NCBI GenBank assembly: GCA_021371955.1
Contig: JAJFVD010000003.1
Location: 62,001-126,000 of the forward strand
Length of the DNA: 64,000 nt
Reading direction: 5' to 3'
Source: Bacteroidales bacterium
GTDB taxonomy: Bacteria > Bacteroidota > Bacteroidia > Bacteroidales > UBA932
Made by a program: the position numbers and the translations under genes. Below the pieces are notes generated by a model, which saw nothing but the letters and a program-made list of their open reading frames with translations, did no database searches and was not told where the DNA came from. Below are positions 26,281-34,851 of this stretch, in pieces; the stretch's first letter is position 1; every line of letters starts with the position of its first letter.

Positions 26281-27702
26281 CTATACTTCCAAGGCTAGTG
26301 CAATTTCAAATTTGAGCCCTCCTCCCGGACGGTTCGATACTGTTACGCTCCCTTTTTGCAGCTTAATTGCATTTTTTACAATTGAAAGGCCAAGGCCGGA
26401 ACCTCCGCTTTTGCGGCTGCGGCTCTTTTCAACCCTGTAAAATCGTTCGAAAATCCTGTCCAGATGCTCTTCACTAACTCCTTTACCAGTGTCGTAATAG
26501 CTGAAATAGGCAAACTTGCTGTCGCACCCTTTGCTCTCTGTGCAAATTTCTATTTTTTCGCCTCCGTGCTCGATAGAGTTGTCAATGAGGTTTTTGAATA
26601 ATGAATAGATAAGGAAGCTGCTCCCTTTAATAATTATATTATCATCCACTTTGTTGGAGAAAATAATCTTCTTTTCCTCCAGTTTGAATGCCAGGTCGGA
26701 CTCAATTTCAAGCAGGCACTGGCGTATATTTACCGGTTCAATATCGAACTTATCCGGCGACTCCTCAATCTTATTTAATATTGAAATGTCATTAATAATT
26801 GATGACAGACGAAGTGTTTGTGCATAAGCTCTTTCAAGAAAGAATCTGCTCTGGTCCTTATCAATATTTTCTTGCTGAAGCAGGGTCTCAAGATATCCGC
26901 GTATGCCTGTTACGGGTGTTTTAAGCTCGTGTGCAACATTGTGCGTGAGTTCCTGTTTGTATTTTTTTGTTTCATCCAGTTGCCGGAATGTTTTGACAAT
27001 TTCTTCACCCACCTCGCCAAGTTCGTTGTTAGGAAAGGATATGTTGTTAAAATCTCCCCGTCCGTTTTTTACGATATCGATAAATTCACGCAGGGCCGAA
27101 ACCGGCCTGCTAATTTTCTTTGTAATAAATACCAGGACAAGTACAACGGAAAGAAACAGAATGAGAATAACAACCATATAACGGTTACTGCTCACAATTA
27201 CCGGCAGCACAGAAGAGTTGTAGTCCAGCGCAGCCCTCACATATAGTTTTGGATATCGCTTGGCATAATAGAGATATTCTGCTTTTAGGGTATTGGAATA
27301 TCTTAGTTCCGACCCGTATCCCTCTTTTTTAGCTTCAATAAGTTCCGGGCGGTTCAGGTGGTTTTCCTTGATTGATTCATTTAACTGGAGGTTGTCAAAG
27401 ATAACCCATGCATCCGGAGTGAGAACTGTTATTCTCATTTGTTCCGGAATAAGCGGGAGAATTGACAACATCCTGCGTGCAGCAGAGTCAGGATTGAGAT
27501 ATGAACTGTCACGGGAAAGGTTGTTATAAACCAAATCGGTATATGGAATCATTGTATAGGTGAGCCTCTCCATTTTAAATTCCCTCTCTCTCTGCATGAA
27601 CAGATATGAAAAACCCAGAGTCACTGCAGTAAGGAGCAGTGAAAAGTATATGAGAACCTGATATTTGTAGCTGACCTTTTTAATTCTTTCCATTCGTTTC
27701 AT
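26281..27702 (-). CDS. Sensor histidine kinase (PhoR-like)
   Basis: A 473-residue membrane kinase. It has a first transmembrane helix at about 15-36, an extracytoplasmic sensor region to about 170, a second helix at about 174-195, HAMP-like linker, HisKA with phospho-acceptor His258 in HNVAHELKTPVTG, and HATPase_c with GKGVSEEHLDRIFERFYRV and GGSGLGLSIVK. The architecture and its OmpR-class partner resemble PhoR-PhoB, but phosphate sensing is not proven. Its ATG is joined by a TGATG overlap to the end of the 29-codon frame in the repeated 94-bp element. Confidence 0.92.
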   Translation of the reverse strand: MKRMERIKKVSYKYQVLIYFSLLLTAVTLGFSYLFMQREREFKMERLTYTMIPYTDLVYNNLSRDSSYLNPDSAARRMLSILPLIPEQMRITVLTPDAWVIFDNLQLNESIKENHLNRPELIEAKKEGYGSELRYSNTLKAEYLYYAKRYPKLYVRAALDYNSSVLPVIVSSNRYMVVILILFLSVVLVLVFITKKISRPVSALREFIDIVKNGRGDFNNISFPNNELGEVGEEIVKTFRQLDETKKYKQELTHNVAHELKTPVTGIRGYLETLLQQENIDKDQSRFFLERAYAQTLRLSSIINDISILNKIEESPDKFDIEPVNIRQCLLEIESDLAFKLEEKKIIFSNKVDDNIIIKGSSFLIYSLFKNLIDNSIEHGGEKIEICTESKGCDSKFAYFSYYDTGKGVSEEHLDRIFERFYRVEKSRSRKSGGSGLGLSIVKNAIKLQKGSVTVSNRPGGGLKFEIALALEV

Positions 27703-27790
27703 CAGTAAATAATTCGGATTTTAATTGTCTGATGGAACTCGCATGTATTACTTTCATGAATGTTTGCGTTAATTGAACATGCTCGTTTCA
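27697..27790 (-). repeat. 94-bp repeated junction element, copy 1
   Basis: Minus-strand 94-base segment, 83/94 identical with no gaps to plus-strand 41509-41602. It starts inside the last codons of the response regulator gene and ends with the ATGAAA start of the kinase gene. Identical blocks are the first 19 bases, a central 20-base block (ACATGCGAGTTCCATCAGAC) and the last 14 bases (ATTTACTGATGAAA). The arms GAAACGAGCATGT and ACATGCGAGTTCC can pair as a stem with one A-C mismatch and a tandem G-A internal loop. Confidence 0.9.
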
Positions 27791-27791
27791 A
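27702..27791 (-). CDS. Possible 29-residue leader/small peptide (copy 1, TTG start)
   Basis: Frame TTG...TGA within the repeated element. It would encode 29 residues beginning (M)KRACSINANIHESNTCEF and ending in KIRIIY, overlapping the response regulator end in another frame and the kinase start by TGATG. The second copy (41508-41597) differs at seven residues after the start, mostly conservative (D/N, F/I, K/E, N/S, R/K, K/R). The start here is TTG where the other copy has ATG, so this frame may be a by-product of a conserved DNA or RNA element. Confidence 0.35.
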   Translation of the reverse strand: MKRACSINANIHESNTCEFHQTIKIRIIY

Positions 27792-28512
27792 AACAATATC
27801 CGTATCCCGACCTGTTCACAATGCATCCTGAGTATTCCCCCAGTTTTTTTCTAAGTCTTGCAATATGAACATCTACCGTTCTGTCAAGTACATATGCTTC
27901 ATTTTTCCATACAAGATCAAGTATATGTGCCCTTGAAAATATTTTTTGCGGTTCAACGGCGAACATGTATAGTATCTCGAACTCTTTTTTTGTGAGTTTT
28001 ATATTGCGGCCGTGGATGCTCAGCTGTTTTGTTTCGGAGTTAATGACCATATCCGAGAAAACCAGAAGCTCGTTTTCACTTTTCTTTGCTTTTTCCTGAT
28101 TCTTCTCCTTTTCTATCCGTTCTGTTTCGCTTCTTTTCCTGAACTCGGTTCTGCTCAAAACCGCCTGAACCCGGGCAACAACCTCTTTTACCGAAAAGGG
28201 TTTTAGAATATAGTCGTCTGCTCCGGTGTTAAATCCTTTAAGTTTGTCGTCCACACTATCTCTAGCAGTTATGAAAATAATCGGGACATTGTCGTGGTAC
28301 TCTTCCCTAATGAGTTCTGCAAGCCTGAACCCGGTTATTCCCCCAAGCATGACATCCAGGAGGAGCAAATCGTAATTGTTCTTAAGTTTTGCAAAAGCCT
28401 CTTCGGCCGAGAAAGCGACATCTGTTAAATAACCTGCACTATTGAGGTTAAACCGGAGAATCTCACAAAGATCCTCTTCATCGTCCACAACAAGGATTCT
28501 CTTTTTTTCCAT
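27769..28512 (-). CDS. OmpR/PhoB-family response regulator
   Basis: A 247-residue regulator with a receiver domain (acidic pocket DDEED at about 10-14, phospho-acceptor Asp53 in LLLLDVMLGG, switch Lys in DDYILKPFSVKEVV) and a C-terminal winged-helix domain (VVSDM-like start, LTKKEFEILYMFA, RTVDVHIARLRKKLG, RSGYGYCFE). The linker is longer and more charged (about 125-150) than usual. The last residues, ETSMFN, are encoded by the repeated 94-bp element, not by the usual family terminus. It forms an operon with the downstream kinase. Confidence 0.94.
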   Translation of the reverse strand: MEKKRILVVDDEEDLCEILRFNLNSAGYLTDVAFSAEEAFAKLKNNYDLLLLDVMLGGITGFRLAELIREEYHDNVPIIFITARDSVDDKLKGFNTGADDYILKPFSVKEVVARVQAVLSRTEFRKRSETERIEKEKNQEKAKKSENELLVFSDMVINSETKQLSIHGRNIKLTKKEFEILYMFAVEPQKIFSRAHILDLVWKNEAYVLDRTVDVHIARLRKKLGEYSGCIVNRSGYGYCFETSMFN

Positions 28513-28516
28513 GGTG

Positions 28517-28524
28517 CAAAAGTA
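28517..28524 (-). promoter_or_regulatory. Predicted -7 element directly at the response regulator start
   Basis: TACTTTTG on the minus strand matches TAnnTTTG and lies 4 bases before the ATG (28510-28512), implying a leaderless or near-leaderless transcript. Confidence 0.4.
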
Positions 28525-28611
28525 ATTTATGATTGCAAAATAACATATTTTAGGTTCCCTTTCGTAATAAATTCTTAATTATTTTGTCTTAACCCCGTAA
28601 CAGTTGCAGAA

Positions 28612-28619
28612 TACTTTTG
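28612..28619 (+). promoter_or_regulatory. Predicted -7 element of the TonB-dependent receptor
   Basis: TACTTTTG, an exact TAnnTTTG match, 25 bases before the GTG start at 28645. A purine-rich AAGGAA lies just upstream of the GTG and supports that start. Confidence 0.5.
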
Positions 28620-28644
28620 CCTTCGGAAACAAAAAAGGAAAAAA

Positions 28645-31461
28645 GTGAAAAAAATTCTGAGACTATTATTTGTTACGGTTCTTTTCTTTGGGACAGCACA
28701 AATCACTACTGCACAAAATGCACTTAATGGAGTTGTGGTTGACAAAACAACAGGAGAACCTGTTATTGGAGCAACAATCTATTTTAAGAACCTGAAAAAA
28801 GGGGCATCCACAAATCTTGACGGAAATTATTCGATTGAAAATATTCCGGCGGGAACTCATACTATGGAGATAGCCTGTATATCCTATAAAACGATTTCTC
28901 TGCCCGATATGGAAATCAAACCCGGGAAAAACGAATTTGACATAGTGATGGAGGAGTCGGCAACTCAGCTGAATGAAATAGTTGTCTCTTCTGTAAAGAG
29001 AATGAATTCCGAAATAGCAATGGTCCAGGCAACAAGAACGGCAAGTGTTGTTATGAGCGGAGTTTCCGGCCGCCAGATATCAAGATCGCAGGACAGAAGT
29101 GCTGCTGAGGTTGTAAAGCGGATTCCCGGAGTTTCGGTAATTAACGACAGATATATAATTGTAAGAGGTCTGGCAGGAAGATATAACAATGTGTGGATAA
29201 ACAACACTGCAGTACCCAGCACGGAAGCAGATACAAGGTCATTCTCATTTGATATGCTTCCAAGTTCGCAGCTCGAAAGCATTATGATTGTAAAATCGCC
29301 TTCTGCGGAGATACCTGCCGATTTTTCAGGAGGATTTGTAAAAATTGCAACCAAAAGTATGCCTGACAAAAATGAGCTTTTCATCTCTTATGGGATGAAT
29401 GCAAACAGCGAAACACATTTTAACGATCACTTTTACAATACTGCTTCTCCAACCGATTTTCTGGGTTTCGACAATGGAGTGAGGTCGCTGCGTGCATCTG
29501 TTCCGCTGAGGATGGACAATAATAATGAGGCACAGGTGACAGATATTACTAAAAACGGATTCCGCAACGACTGGAGCGTAAACAAGGTTCGCCCGATGCC
29601 CGATCAAAGAATCAATTTTATGATAAACAGGGTGTATAACCTAAAGAACGATTCGAAACTGGGAATGGTTGGTGCTGTCAATTATTCACACGGCTTCCAG
29701 ACATATTCCAATATGCTTAATGCAAGATTTGGCGTATACAACACAGTGTCGGACGAGTCGGAATATATTTACAAATACAACGATAACCAATACAGTATCG
29801 ACGACAAGCTCGGAGCCATGTTTAACCTTACCTGGATTAAAGGAAACAACAAGATTGAGTTCAGGAATATTTTTAACCAGACCGGTAAAAACAGGTACAC
29901 AACACGCGAAGGCTGGCAAAATATAAGCTCAAAATATATTCAGGAAAAAGAGGAATATATTTATTCCAGCAGGACAACGTATTCGGGACAATTTGCCGGT
30001 ACACATAAAATAGCCGGTTCCGATATTGACTGGAACGCGGGATACTCATACGCAGGATTAAATCAGCCCGACAGGAGGATAATAAACAGGGAAGAGAATC
30101 TGGTTGTAGGAGATAAGTATTTCGGTCAGATGGCAATTGACCAGAATGAAATCACCAGAGATTTTGTGAAACTGGACGAACACATAATTTCGGGAGCAGT
30201 AAATTATACACTGCCTGTTAATCTCTTCGGCGATATAAAGAGTGAATTCAAGGCCGGGCTGTATGGAGAGTACAGGACAAGGGAGTACAACAACCGCCAG
30301 TTTTTTTACCGCTTTAACCGATACGGGCTTCCAGAAGATTTTGTCTACAAAGATGTAGTTGGAGAAATTCTCACCGATGGCAATTTCAGTTCGGACAAGT
30401 TGTATATCTATGAAGATACCGACAACAGAAACAGCTATAAGGGCACAAATATGCAGGGTTCTGCCTATGTTTCATACAAATTGCCTGCAGGCAAATTTAA
30501 TGTCCTTGCCGGACTCAGGGCCGAGGCTGCAAGAATGAGACTCACAAGCTATGAGAAGATTTATGAATTTTCTACAAAAAACAGGGATTACGACAAACTG
30601 GACCTCTTCCCATCTCTGAATGCCAGTTACAACATAAACAAAAAGAATCTAGTAAGGCTTGCATATGGGTCATCTGTAAACAGACAGGAGTTCAGGGAAG
30701 TGTCATCATCGGTTTTTTACGACTTTAACCTCTTTTCGGATGTTAAGGGGAACCCGGATCTCAAACAGGCAAAAATTCACAACATCGACCTCCGTTACGA
30801 ATATTATCCTTCAAACGAAGAGTACGTAACATTCGCCCTGTTTTACAAGTACTTTATCAATCCAATAGAATGGACATATCTTGATGCAGGCGGGTCATAT
30901 ACGTATACATTTGAAAATGCCATTTCTGCCGATAACTACGGTGTTGAGATAGACGTAAGGAAAAAGCTTGACTTCATCGGGATTAAGGGTTTCACTCTTG
31001 GTTTGAATGCCGCGTATATTTCCAGTAATGTGAATTTTGACCAGCAGAATTCACTCGAAAAAGACAGGCCAATGCAAGGCCAGTCGCCATACATTGTAAA
31101 CAGTTCATTGTACTATGATAACCCCGAACTTGGGTTGAGTGCAGGAATTCTTTACAACAGAATTGGAAAAAGAGTAGTGGGAATAGGCAGGGTAGACACC
31201 GGCTCGGGAGCCAGTATAAACAATGATGTCCCTGATACCTACGAAATCCCCAGAGATATGGTCGATATCGTGATTAGCAAAAAAATCGGAAAAACTCTGG
31301 AGGTAAAAGCAAGCTTTAAGGACATCCTGAATCAGGAAGTGGTATTTGAACAATATCCAAAATATATAGACAACCAGGGCGTTATACACGAAAGAAAGCA
31401 GGTTGCAAAAAGTTTTAAACCGGGAGCTAACTTTTATCTGGGACTTCAGTTAAATTTTTAA
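28645..31461 (+). CDS. TonB-dependent outer-membrane receptor
   Basis: A 938-residue outer-membrane beta-barrel receptor. It has a signal peptide ending near TTAQNA, a CarboxypepD_reg-like N-terminal domain (about 27-107: LNGVVVDKTTGEPVIGATI), a plug domain (about 130-230, with AEVVKRIPGVSV and IIVRGLAGRYN) and a C-terminal barrel ending in an aromatic residue (LGLQLNF). It starts with GTG. It is not a SusC (no SusD follows). Instead a beta-helix lipoprotein gene follows by 40 bases. The divergent PhoB/PhoR-like pair may control it; the substrate is unknown. Confidence 0.93.
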   Translation: MKKILRLLFVTVLFFGTAQITTAQNALNGVVVDKTTGEPVIGATIYFKNLKKGASTNLDGNYSIENIPAGTHTMEIACISYKTISLPDMEIKPGKNEFDIVMEESATQLNEIVVSSVKRMNSEIAMVQATRTASVVMSGVSGRQISRSQDRSAAEVVKRIPGVSVINDRYIIVRGLAGRYNNVWINNTAVPSTEADTRSFSFDMLPSSQLESIMIVKSPSAEIPADFSGGFVKIATKSMPDKNELFISYGMNANSETHFNDHFYNTASPTDFLGFDNGVRSLRASVPLRMDNNNEAQVTDITKNGFRNDWSVNKVRPMPDQRINFMINRVYNLKNDSKLGMVGAVNYSHGFQTYSNMLNARFGVYNTVSDESEYIYKYNDNQYSIDDKLGAMFNLTWIKGNNKIEFRNIFNQTGKNRYTTREGWQNISSKYIQEKEEYIYSSRTTYSGQFAGTHKIAGSDIDWNAGYSYAGLNQPDRRIINREENLVVGDKYFGQMAIDQNEITRDFVKLDEHIISGAVNYTLPVNLFGDIKSEFKAGLYGEYRTREYNNRQFFYRFNRYGLPEDFVYKDVVGEILTDGNFSSDKLYIYEDTDNRNSYKGTNMQGSAYVSYKLPAGKFNVLAGLRAEAARMRLTSYEKIYEFSTKNRDYDKLDLFPSLNASYNINKKNLVRLAYGSSVNRQEFREVSSSVFYDFNLFSDVKGNPDLKQAKIHNIDLRYEYYPSNEEYVTFALFYKYFINPIEWTYLDAGGSYTYTFENAISADNYGVEIDVRKKLDFIGIKGFTLGLNAAYISSNVNFDQQNSLEKDRPMQGQSPYIVNSSLYYDNPELGLSAGILYNRIGKRVVGIGRVDTGSGASINNDVPDTYEIPRDMVDIVISKKIGKTLEVKASFKDILNQEVVFEQYPKYIDNQGVIHERKQVAKSFKPGANFYLGLQLNF

Positions 31462-31501
31462 TAATCAGAATTTTATTAATAATACCTAATAATAAGAAAA
31501 A

Positions 31502-32998
31502 ATGAAAAGAGTAGTTTATGCAATTATGACTGCTGTTGTTTTAATTAACCTGGCATCGTGCGAGAAGAATCCTGTCCCACCTGTTCCTCCGGTAGAAACC
31601 GAGCAGCTGATTTTTAATACGAATGAAATTGGCAGCGGTATTCAGGAGTTTGAAGTTAAAACAAACCATACTATTAAAAAGGGAGTTTATGTGCTGAAAG
31701 GATGGGTATACATAACAGACGGAGCAACTCTTACAATTGAGGCAGGCACTGTAATTAAAGGTGACAAAGACACCAAGGCTGCAATTATTGTTGAAAGAGG
31801 CGGAAAAATTATTGCACAGGGAACAGAGGACCTCCCTATAGTTTTTACTTCAAACCAACCGGCCGGTTCAAGAAAACCAGGCGACTGGGGAGGGATAGTT
31901 ATATGTGGCAAGGCTTCCAATAACAAAACCGAAATGATTATTGAAGGCGGCCCCCGTTCAAAACACGGCGGAAACGATGATACAGACAATTCAGGAGTTT
32001 TGTCGTATGTGAGGATAGAATTTGCCGGATATCCGTTTAAAACAGACCAGGAGATTAACGGTCTCACAATGGGCTCGGTAGGGTCAGGAACCAGGCTGGA
32101 TCATATTCAGGTGTCGTACTCAAACGATGATTCATTTGAGTGGTTCGGTGGCACTGCAAGTGCAAAATATATAGTCTCGTACTATGGCTGGGACGATGAT
32201 TTTGACACCGATGCAGGTTTCCGCGGAAATATTCAGTTTGGTCTAGCAGTAAGAGATCCAAGGATTGCAGACAAATCTATTTCAAACGGATTCGAGTCCG
32301 ACAACAACAGCGATGCTCCAAATCAGCTTCCAATTACAAAACCGGTATTTTCCAATATGACCTTCGTGGGACCCATCGGGCAGGATCCGCAATTCGAAAA
32401 TACAACCTCGTATATAACAGGAGGAAACAATAACCCCAATAACGGGTCCAAACTTGGCCAGCATCAGGCGGCAATGCAAATTAGAAGAGGCTCAAACCTC
32501 AACTGCTACAACTCGCTTGCCTTTGGCTATCCTGTAGGTATTGCAATATGCAATGACAAAGGTTCACAGACACAGAGTGCTGCTACAAACGGAAATTTAA
32601 ATATCAAAAATGTGATTTTTGCTCAAATGGGCATACTTGGAAGCGATAAGGACGGTTCATTTAAAGACTCTTTATCGATAAATGCATCAACATTTGACAA
32701 AACAGCTGCGGAGTCATTCTCGTCTTCATTTTTCAAGAAAGCAGGTAATTCCAACACTGTATACTCAAATATTGCAAACCTCTCTTTAAAGCAGCCAAAC
32801 AGCCTCTCTGCAGGGGCAAGCTGGGGTCCTTCTGCCGGAAGCCCTCTTACAGGTAAAGTCAACCTCTTTACAGACACAAATGTTTCAGGCAGTTTCTTTG
32901 ACAAGGTGAATTTTATAGGAGCATTCAGGAGCGATTTGTCTACCGACAACTGGACGGCAAAGTGGACAAACTTTAATCCTCAGACAACAATTTATTAA
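31502..32998 (+). CDS. Surface lipoprotein with predicted right-handed beta-helix
   Basis: A 498-residue lipoprotein (lipobox LASC, Cys20) followed by a proline-rich spacer (KNPVPPVPPVE). The body begins VYVLKGWVYITDGATLTIEAGTVIKG and is rich in G, N, D and T with repeating strand-like units, suggesting a parallel beta-helix. An Asp/Asn-rich block (SYYGWDDDFDTDAGFRG) may bind metal. I know this type as a frequent partner of TonB-dependent receptors in Bacteroidota, with no firm function. It is very likely co-transcribed with the receptor and terminates at the hairpin at 33060. Confidence 0.85.
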   Translation: MKRVVYAIMTAVVLINLASCEKNPVPPVPPVETEQLIFNTNEIGSGIQEFEVKTNHTIKKGVYVLKGWVYITDGATLTIEAGTVIKGDKDTKAAIIVERGGKIIAQGTEDLPIVFTSNQPAGSRKPGDWGGIVICGKASNNKTEMIIEGGPRSKHGGNDDTDNSGVLSYVRIEFAGYPFKTDQEINGLTMGSVGSGTRLDHIQVSYSNDDSFEWFGGTASAKYIVSYYGWDDDFDTDAGFRGNIQFGLAVRDPRIADKSISNGFESDNNSDAPNQLPITKPVFSNMTFVGPIGQDPQFENTTSYITGGNNNPNNGSKLGQHQAAMQIRRGSNLNCYNSLAFGYPVGIAICNDKGSQTQSAATNGNLNIKNVIFAQMGILGSDKDGSFKDSLSINASTFDKTAAESFSSSFFKKAGNSNTVYSNIANLSLKQPNSLSAGASWGPSAGSPLTGKVNLFTDTNVSGSFFDKVNFIGAFRSDLSTDNWTAKWTNFNPQTTIY

Positions 32999-34382
32999 GC
33001 CCCATTTCTGAGCACTTTTTCTCCATGAGAATCCGGGCTTCATCAAAATGGTTTCCGATAACGCCATCCAGGATGGCGTTTTTTATGTACTCTTTTATCT
33101 CGCCAATTTCCCTGCAGGGCCCGATGCCGTACGCTTCCATTATGTATTCTCCGGTGATAGGATTCTGGAAGTTTCTTACTGCATCTTTTGCCTCAACCTC
33201 AATTAGTTTTTCTCTTACAAGAGCAAAATTCTTCTTGTGCTTTTTTACTATTTTATCGTTTTTTGAGGTGATATCTGCTTCGCAAAGCATCATAAGATCT
33301 TCAATGTCGTCTCCTGCATCGAAAAGCAGTCTCCTCACCGCAGAATCCGTAACGACTTCCTGTACGAGAGCAATTGGCCTTAGATGCAGCTGAACCATTT
33401 TTTGAACATAGCGCATCTTTTCGTTCAGAGGCATTTTTAATTGCTGAAAGATTTTAGGAACCATTTTCCCGCCAATGAAATCGTGACCATGAAATGTCCA
33501 GCCTATTCCGGGTTCGAAATTCTTTGTAGCCGGTTTTGCAATGTCGTGGAGCAATGCACTCCATCGCAACCATAGATTGTCGCTCATTGCTGCAAGGTTG
33601 TCAAGAACCTGAAGCGTGTGTGAAAAATTTTCCTTATGTCCCTTCCCGTCTACATATTCTGCCCCTTTTAGTTTCACTAGCTGTGGAAGGATAAGTTCAA
33701 GCAATCCTGTCTCTTCCAGCAGGTAGAATCCAACGGAAGGTTTTGGAGAGAGTATTATTTTATTCAGTTCATCGGAAATCCTTTCTGTAGAGAGGATTTT
33801 AAGCCGGTCCCTGTTGCGTTTAATAGATTCTATCGACTCCGGAACAATTGTAAATGAGAGCTGGCTTGCAAACCGAATTGCACGTATCATTCTCAACGGA
33901 TCGTCGCTGTATGTTGTGTCCGGTTCAAGAGGAGTTCTTATTAGCCCTGCCTGGAGGTCCTTTACTCCATTAAACGGATCGGACAAATTCCCGAAATCCT
34001 CTTTCTGGAGGCTGAATGCAAGGGCATTTATTGTAAAATCCCTGCGCAGCTGATCATCTTCTATTGTGCCGTCTTCTACTATGGGCTTCCTTGAATCCGA
34101 ACGATATGACTCTTTTCTTGCCCCCACAAACTCAACTTCAATATCTCCGGATTTGAGCATTGCAGTGCCAAAGTTTTTAAAAACAGCGACCTTTACCCTG
34201 AGTTTTTTCGCAACTCTTTCTGCCAGTTCAATTCCGCTGCCTTCAACAACAATGTCAATGTCCTTGCTGTTCCTTTCCAAAAAACAGTCTCTCACAAAGC
34301 CTCCTATCACAAAAGCTCTTACTCCCGAATTTGCGGCCTCTTCTGATATTACGGAAAATATTTTATTCTTTAGAAAGTTCAT
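32973..34382 (-). CDS. CCA tRNA nucleotidyltransferase / poly(A) polymerase family with HD domain
   Basis: Class II nucleotidyltransferase that adds or repairs the tRNA 3' CCA end. The 469 residues have FVIGGFVRD (about 25-33), the metal-binding DIDIV (about 41-45), RRDFTINALAF (about 114-124), and a C-terminal HD-type domain with ALLHDIAKP (about 260). It overlaps the upstream HsdR-N-like gene by 20 bases and runs 26 bases into the 3' end of the convergent lipoprotein gene. CCA addition is preferred over polyadenylation because this is the usual Bacteroidota CCA enzyme, but sequence alone does not settle it. Confidence 0.88.
   Translation of the reverse strand: MNFLKNKIFSVISEEAANSGVRAFVIGGFVRDCFLERNSKDIDIVVEGSGIELAERVAKKLRVKVAVFKNFGTAMLKSGDIEVEFVGARKESYRSDSRKPIVEDGTIEDDQLRRDFTINALAFSLQKEDFGNLSDPFNGVKDLQAGLIRTPLEPDTTYSDDPLRMIRAIRFASQLSFTIVPESIESIKRNRDRLKILSTERISDELNKIILSPKPSVGFYLLEETGLLELILPQLVKLKGAEYVDGKGHKENFSHTLQVLDNLAAMSDNLWLRWSALLHDIAKPATKNFEPGIGWTFHGHDFIGGKMVPKIFQQLKMPLNEKMRYVQKMVQLHLRPIALVQEVVTDSAVRRLLFDAGDDIEDLMMLCEADITSKNDKIVKKHKKNFALVREKLIEVEAKDAVRNFQNPITGEYIMEAYGIGPCREIGEIKEYIKNAILDGVIGNHFDEARILMEKKCSEMGLNKLLSED
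33060..33084 (+). terminator. Intrinsic terminator lying inside the convergent cca gene
   Basis: Perfect 9-bp stem AACGCCATC / GATGGCGTT, 3-base loop, then a run of T (33079-33084). It is a canonical rho-independent terminator for the plus-strand receptor/lipoprotein unit, 62 bases past its stop, and it lies antisense in the coding sequence of the CCA-adding enzyme. Read on the minus strand the T run is absent. Confidence 0.85.
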
Positions 34383-34779
34383 CGTAAGGTGGAATTTCGC
34401 TTTTATATTCGTAACTCTTCGTCTGAGGGTTTAGTGTGGCAAAGTATGTATCCGGCCCGTTTGTGAGGAGGATGTGTTTAACTCCCAGCGCCATATTGTA
34501 TTTCAAAATTTGCTCAAAAGTGGTCCTGCTTATTTTTACAGAAGGGGCCTTGCACTCGGCAAGAAGAACCGGCTTCGCCTCACGGCTGAAAACTACCAGA
34601 TCCCCCCTGTATTTTTTGCCACCGGCCTCCAGAGAATATTCGCAACTCATCAGATGATGAGGAGCTCCGAGTGTCTTATTTAACATTTCTATAAGCTGCT
34701 GTCTTACACTCTCTTCCGGTGTCAGTGCAACACTCTTTTTCCTTACCGGGTCAAAAACAGTAACTCTCATCTTCAGCAT
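34363..34779 (-). CDS. Stand-alone HsdR N-terminal-like (PD-(D/E)XK) domain protein
   Basis: About 138 residues resembling the N-terminal domain of type I restriction subunit R: EESVRQQLIEML, then RGDLVVFSREAKPVLLAECKAPS (the D...ExK nuclease core) and a Q further on (FEQILKYN). No helicase domain and no hsdM/hsdS follow, so it is not a restriction system. The frame is open upstream to 34887, but a -7 element at 34794-34801 and the family start support the ATG at 34777-34779 (or 34768-34770). It is translationally coupled to the CCA-enzyme gene. The function is unknown. Confidence 0.8.
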   Translation of the reverse strand: MLKMRVTVFDPVRKKSVALTPEESVRQQLIEMLNKTLGAPHHLMSCEYSLEAGGKKYRGDLVVFSREAKPVLLAECKAPSVKISRTTFEQILKYNMALGVKHILLTNGPDTYFATLNPQTKSYEYKSEIPPYDELSKE

Positions 34780-34793
34780 GATAATAAGGGTAG

Positions 34794-34801
34794 CAAAGAT
34801 A
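34794..34801 (-). promoter_or_regulatory. Predicted -7 element of the hsdR-N-like/cca unit
   Basis: TATCTTTG on the minus strand, an exact TAnnTTTG match, 14 bases before the ATG at 34777-34779. It also decides the start of that gene. Confidence 0.5.
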
Positions 34802-34851
34802 TAAAATTTGCCGGTTATACCCTTTTTATCTAATTTAGCGCAGGTAGAATT

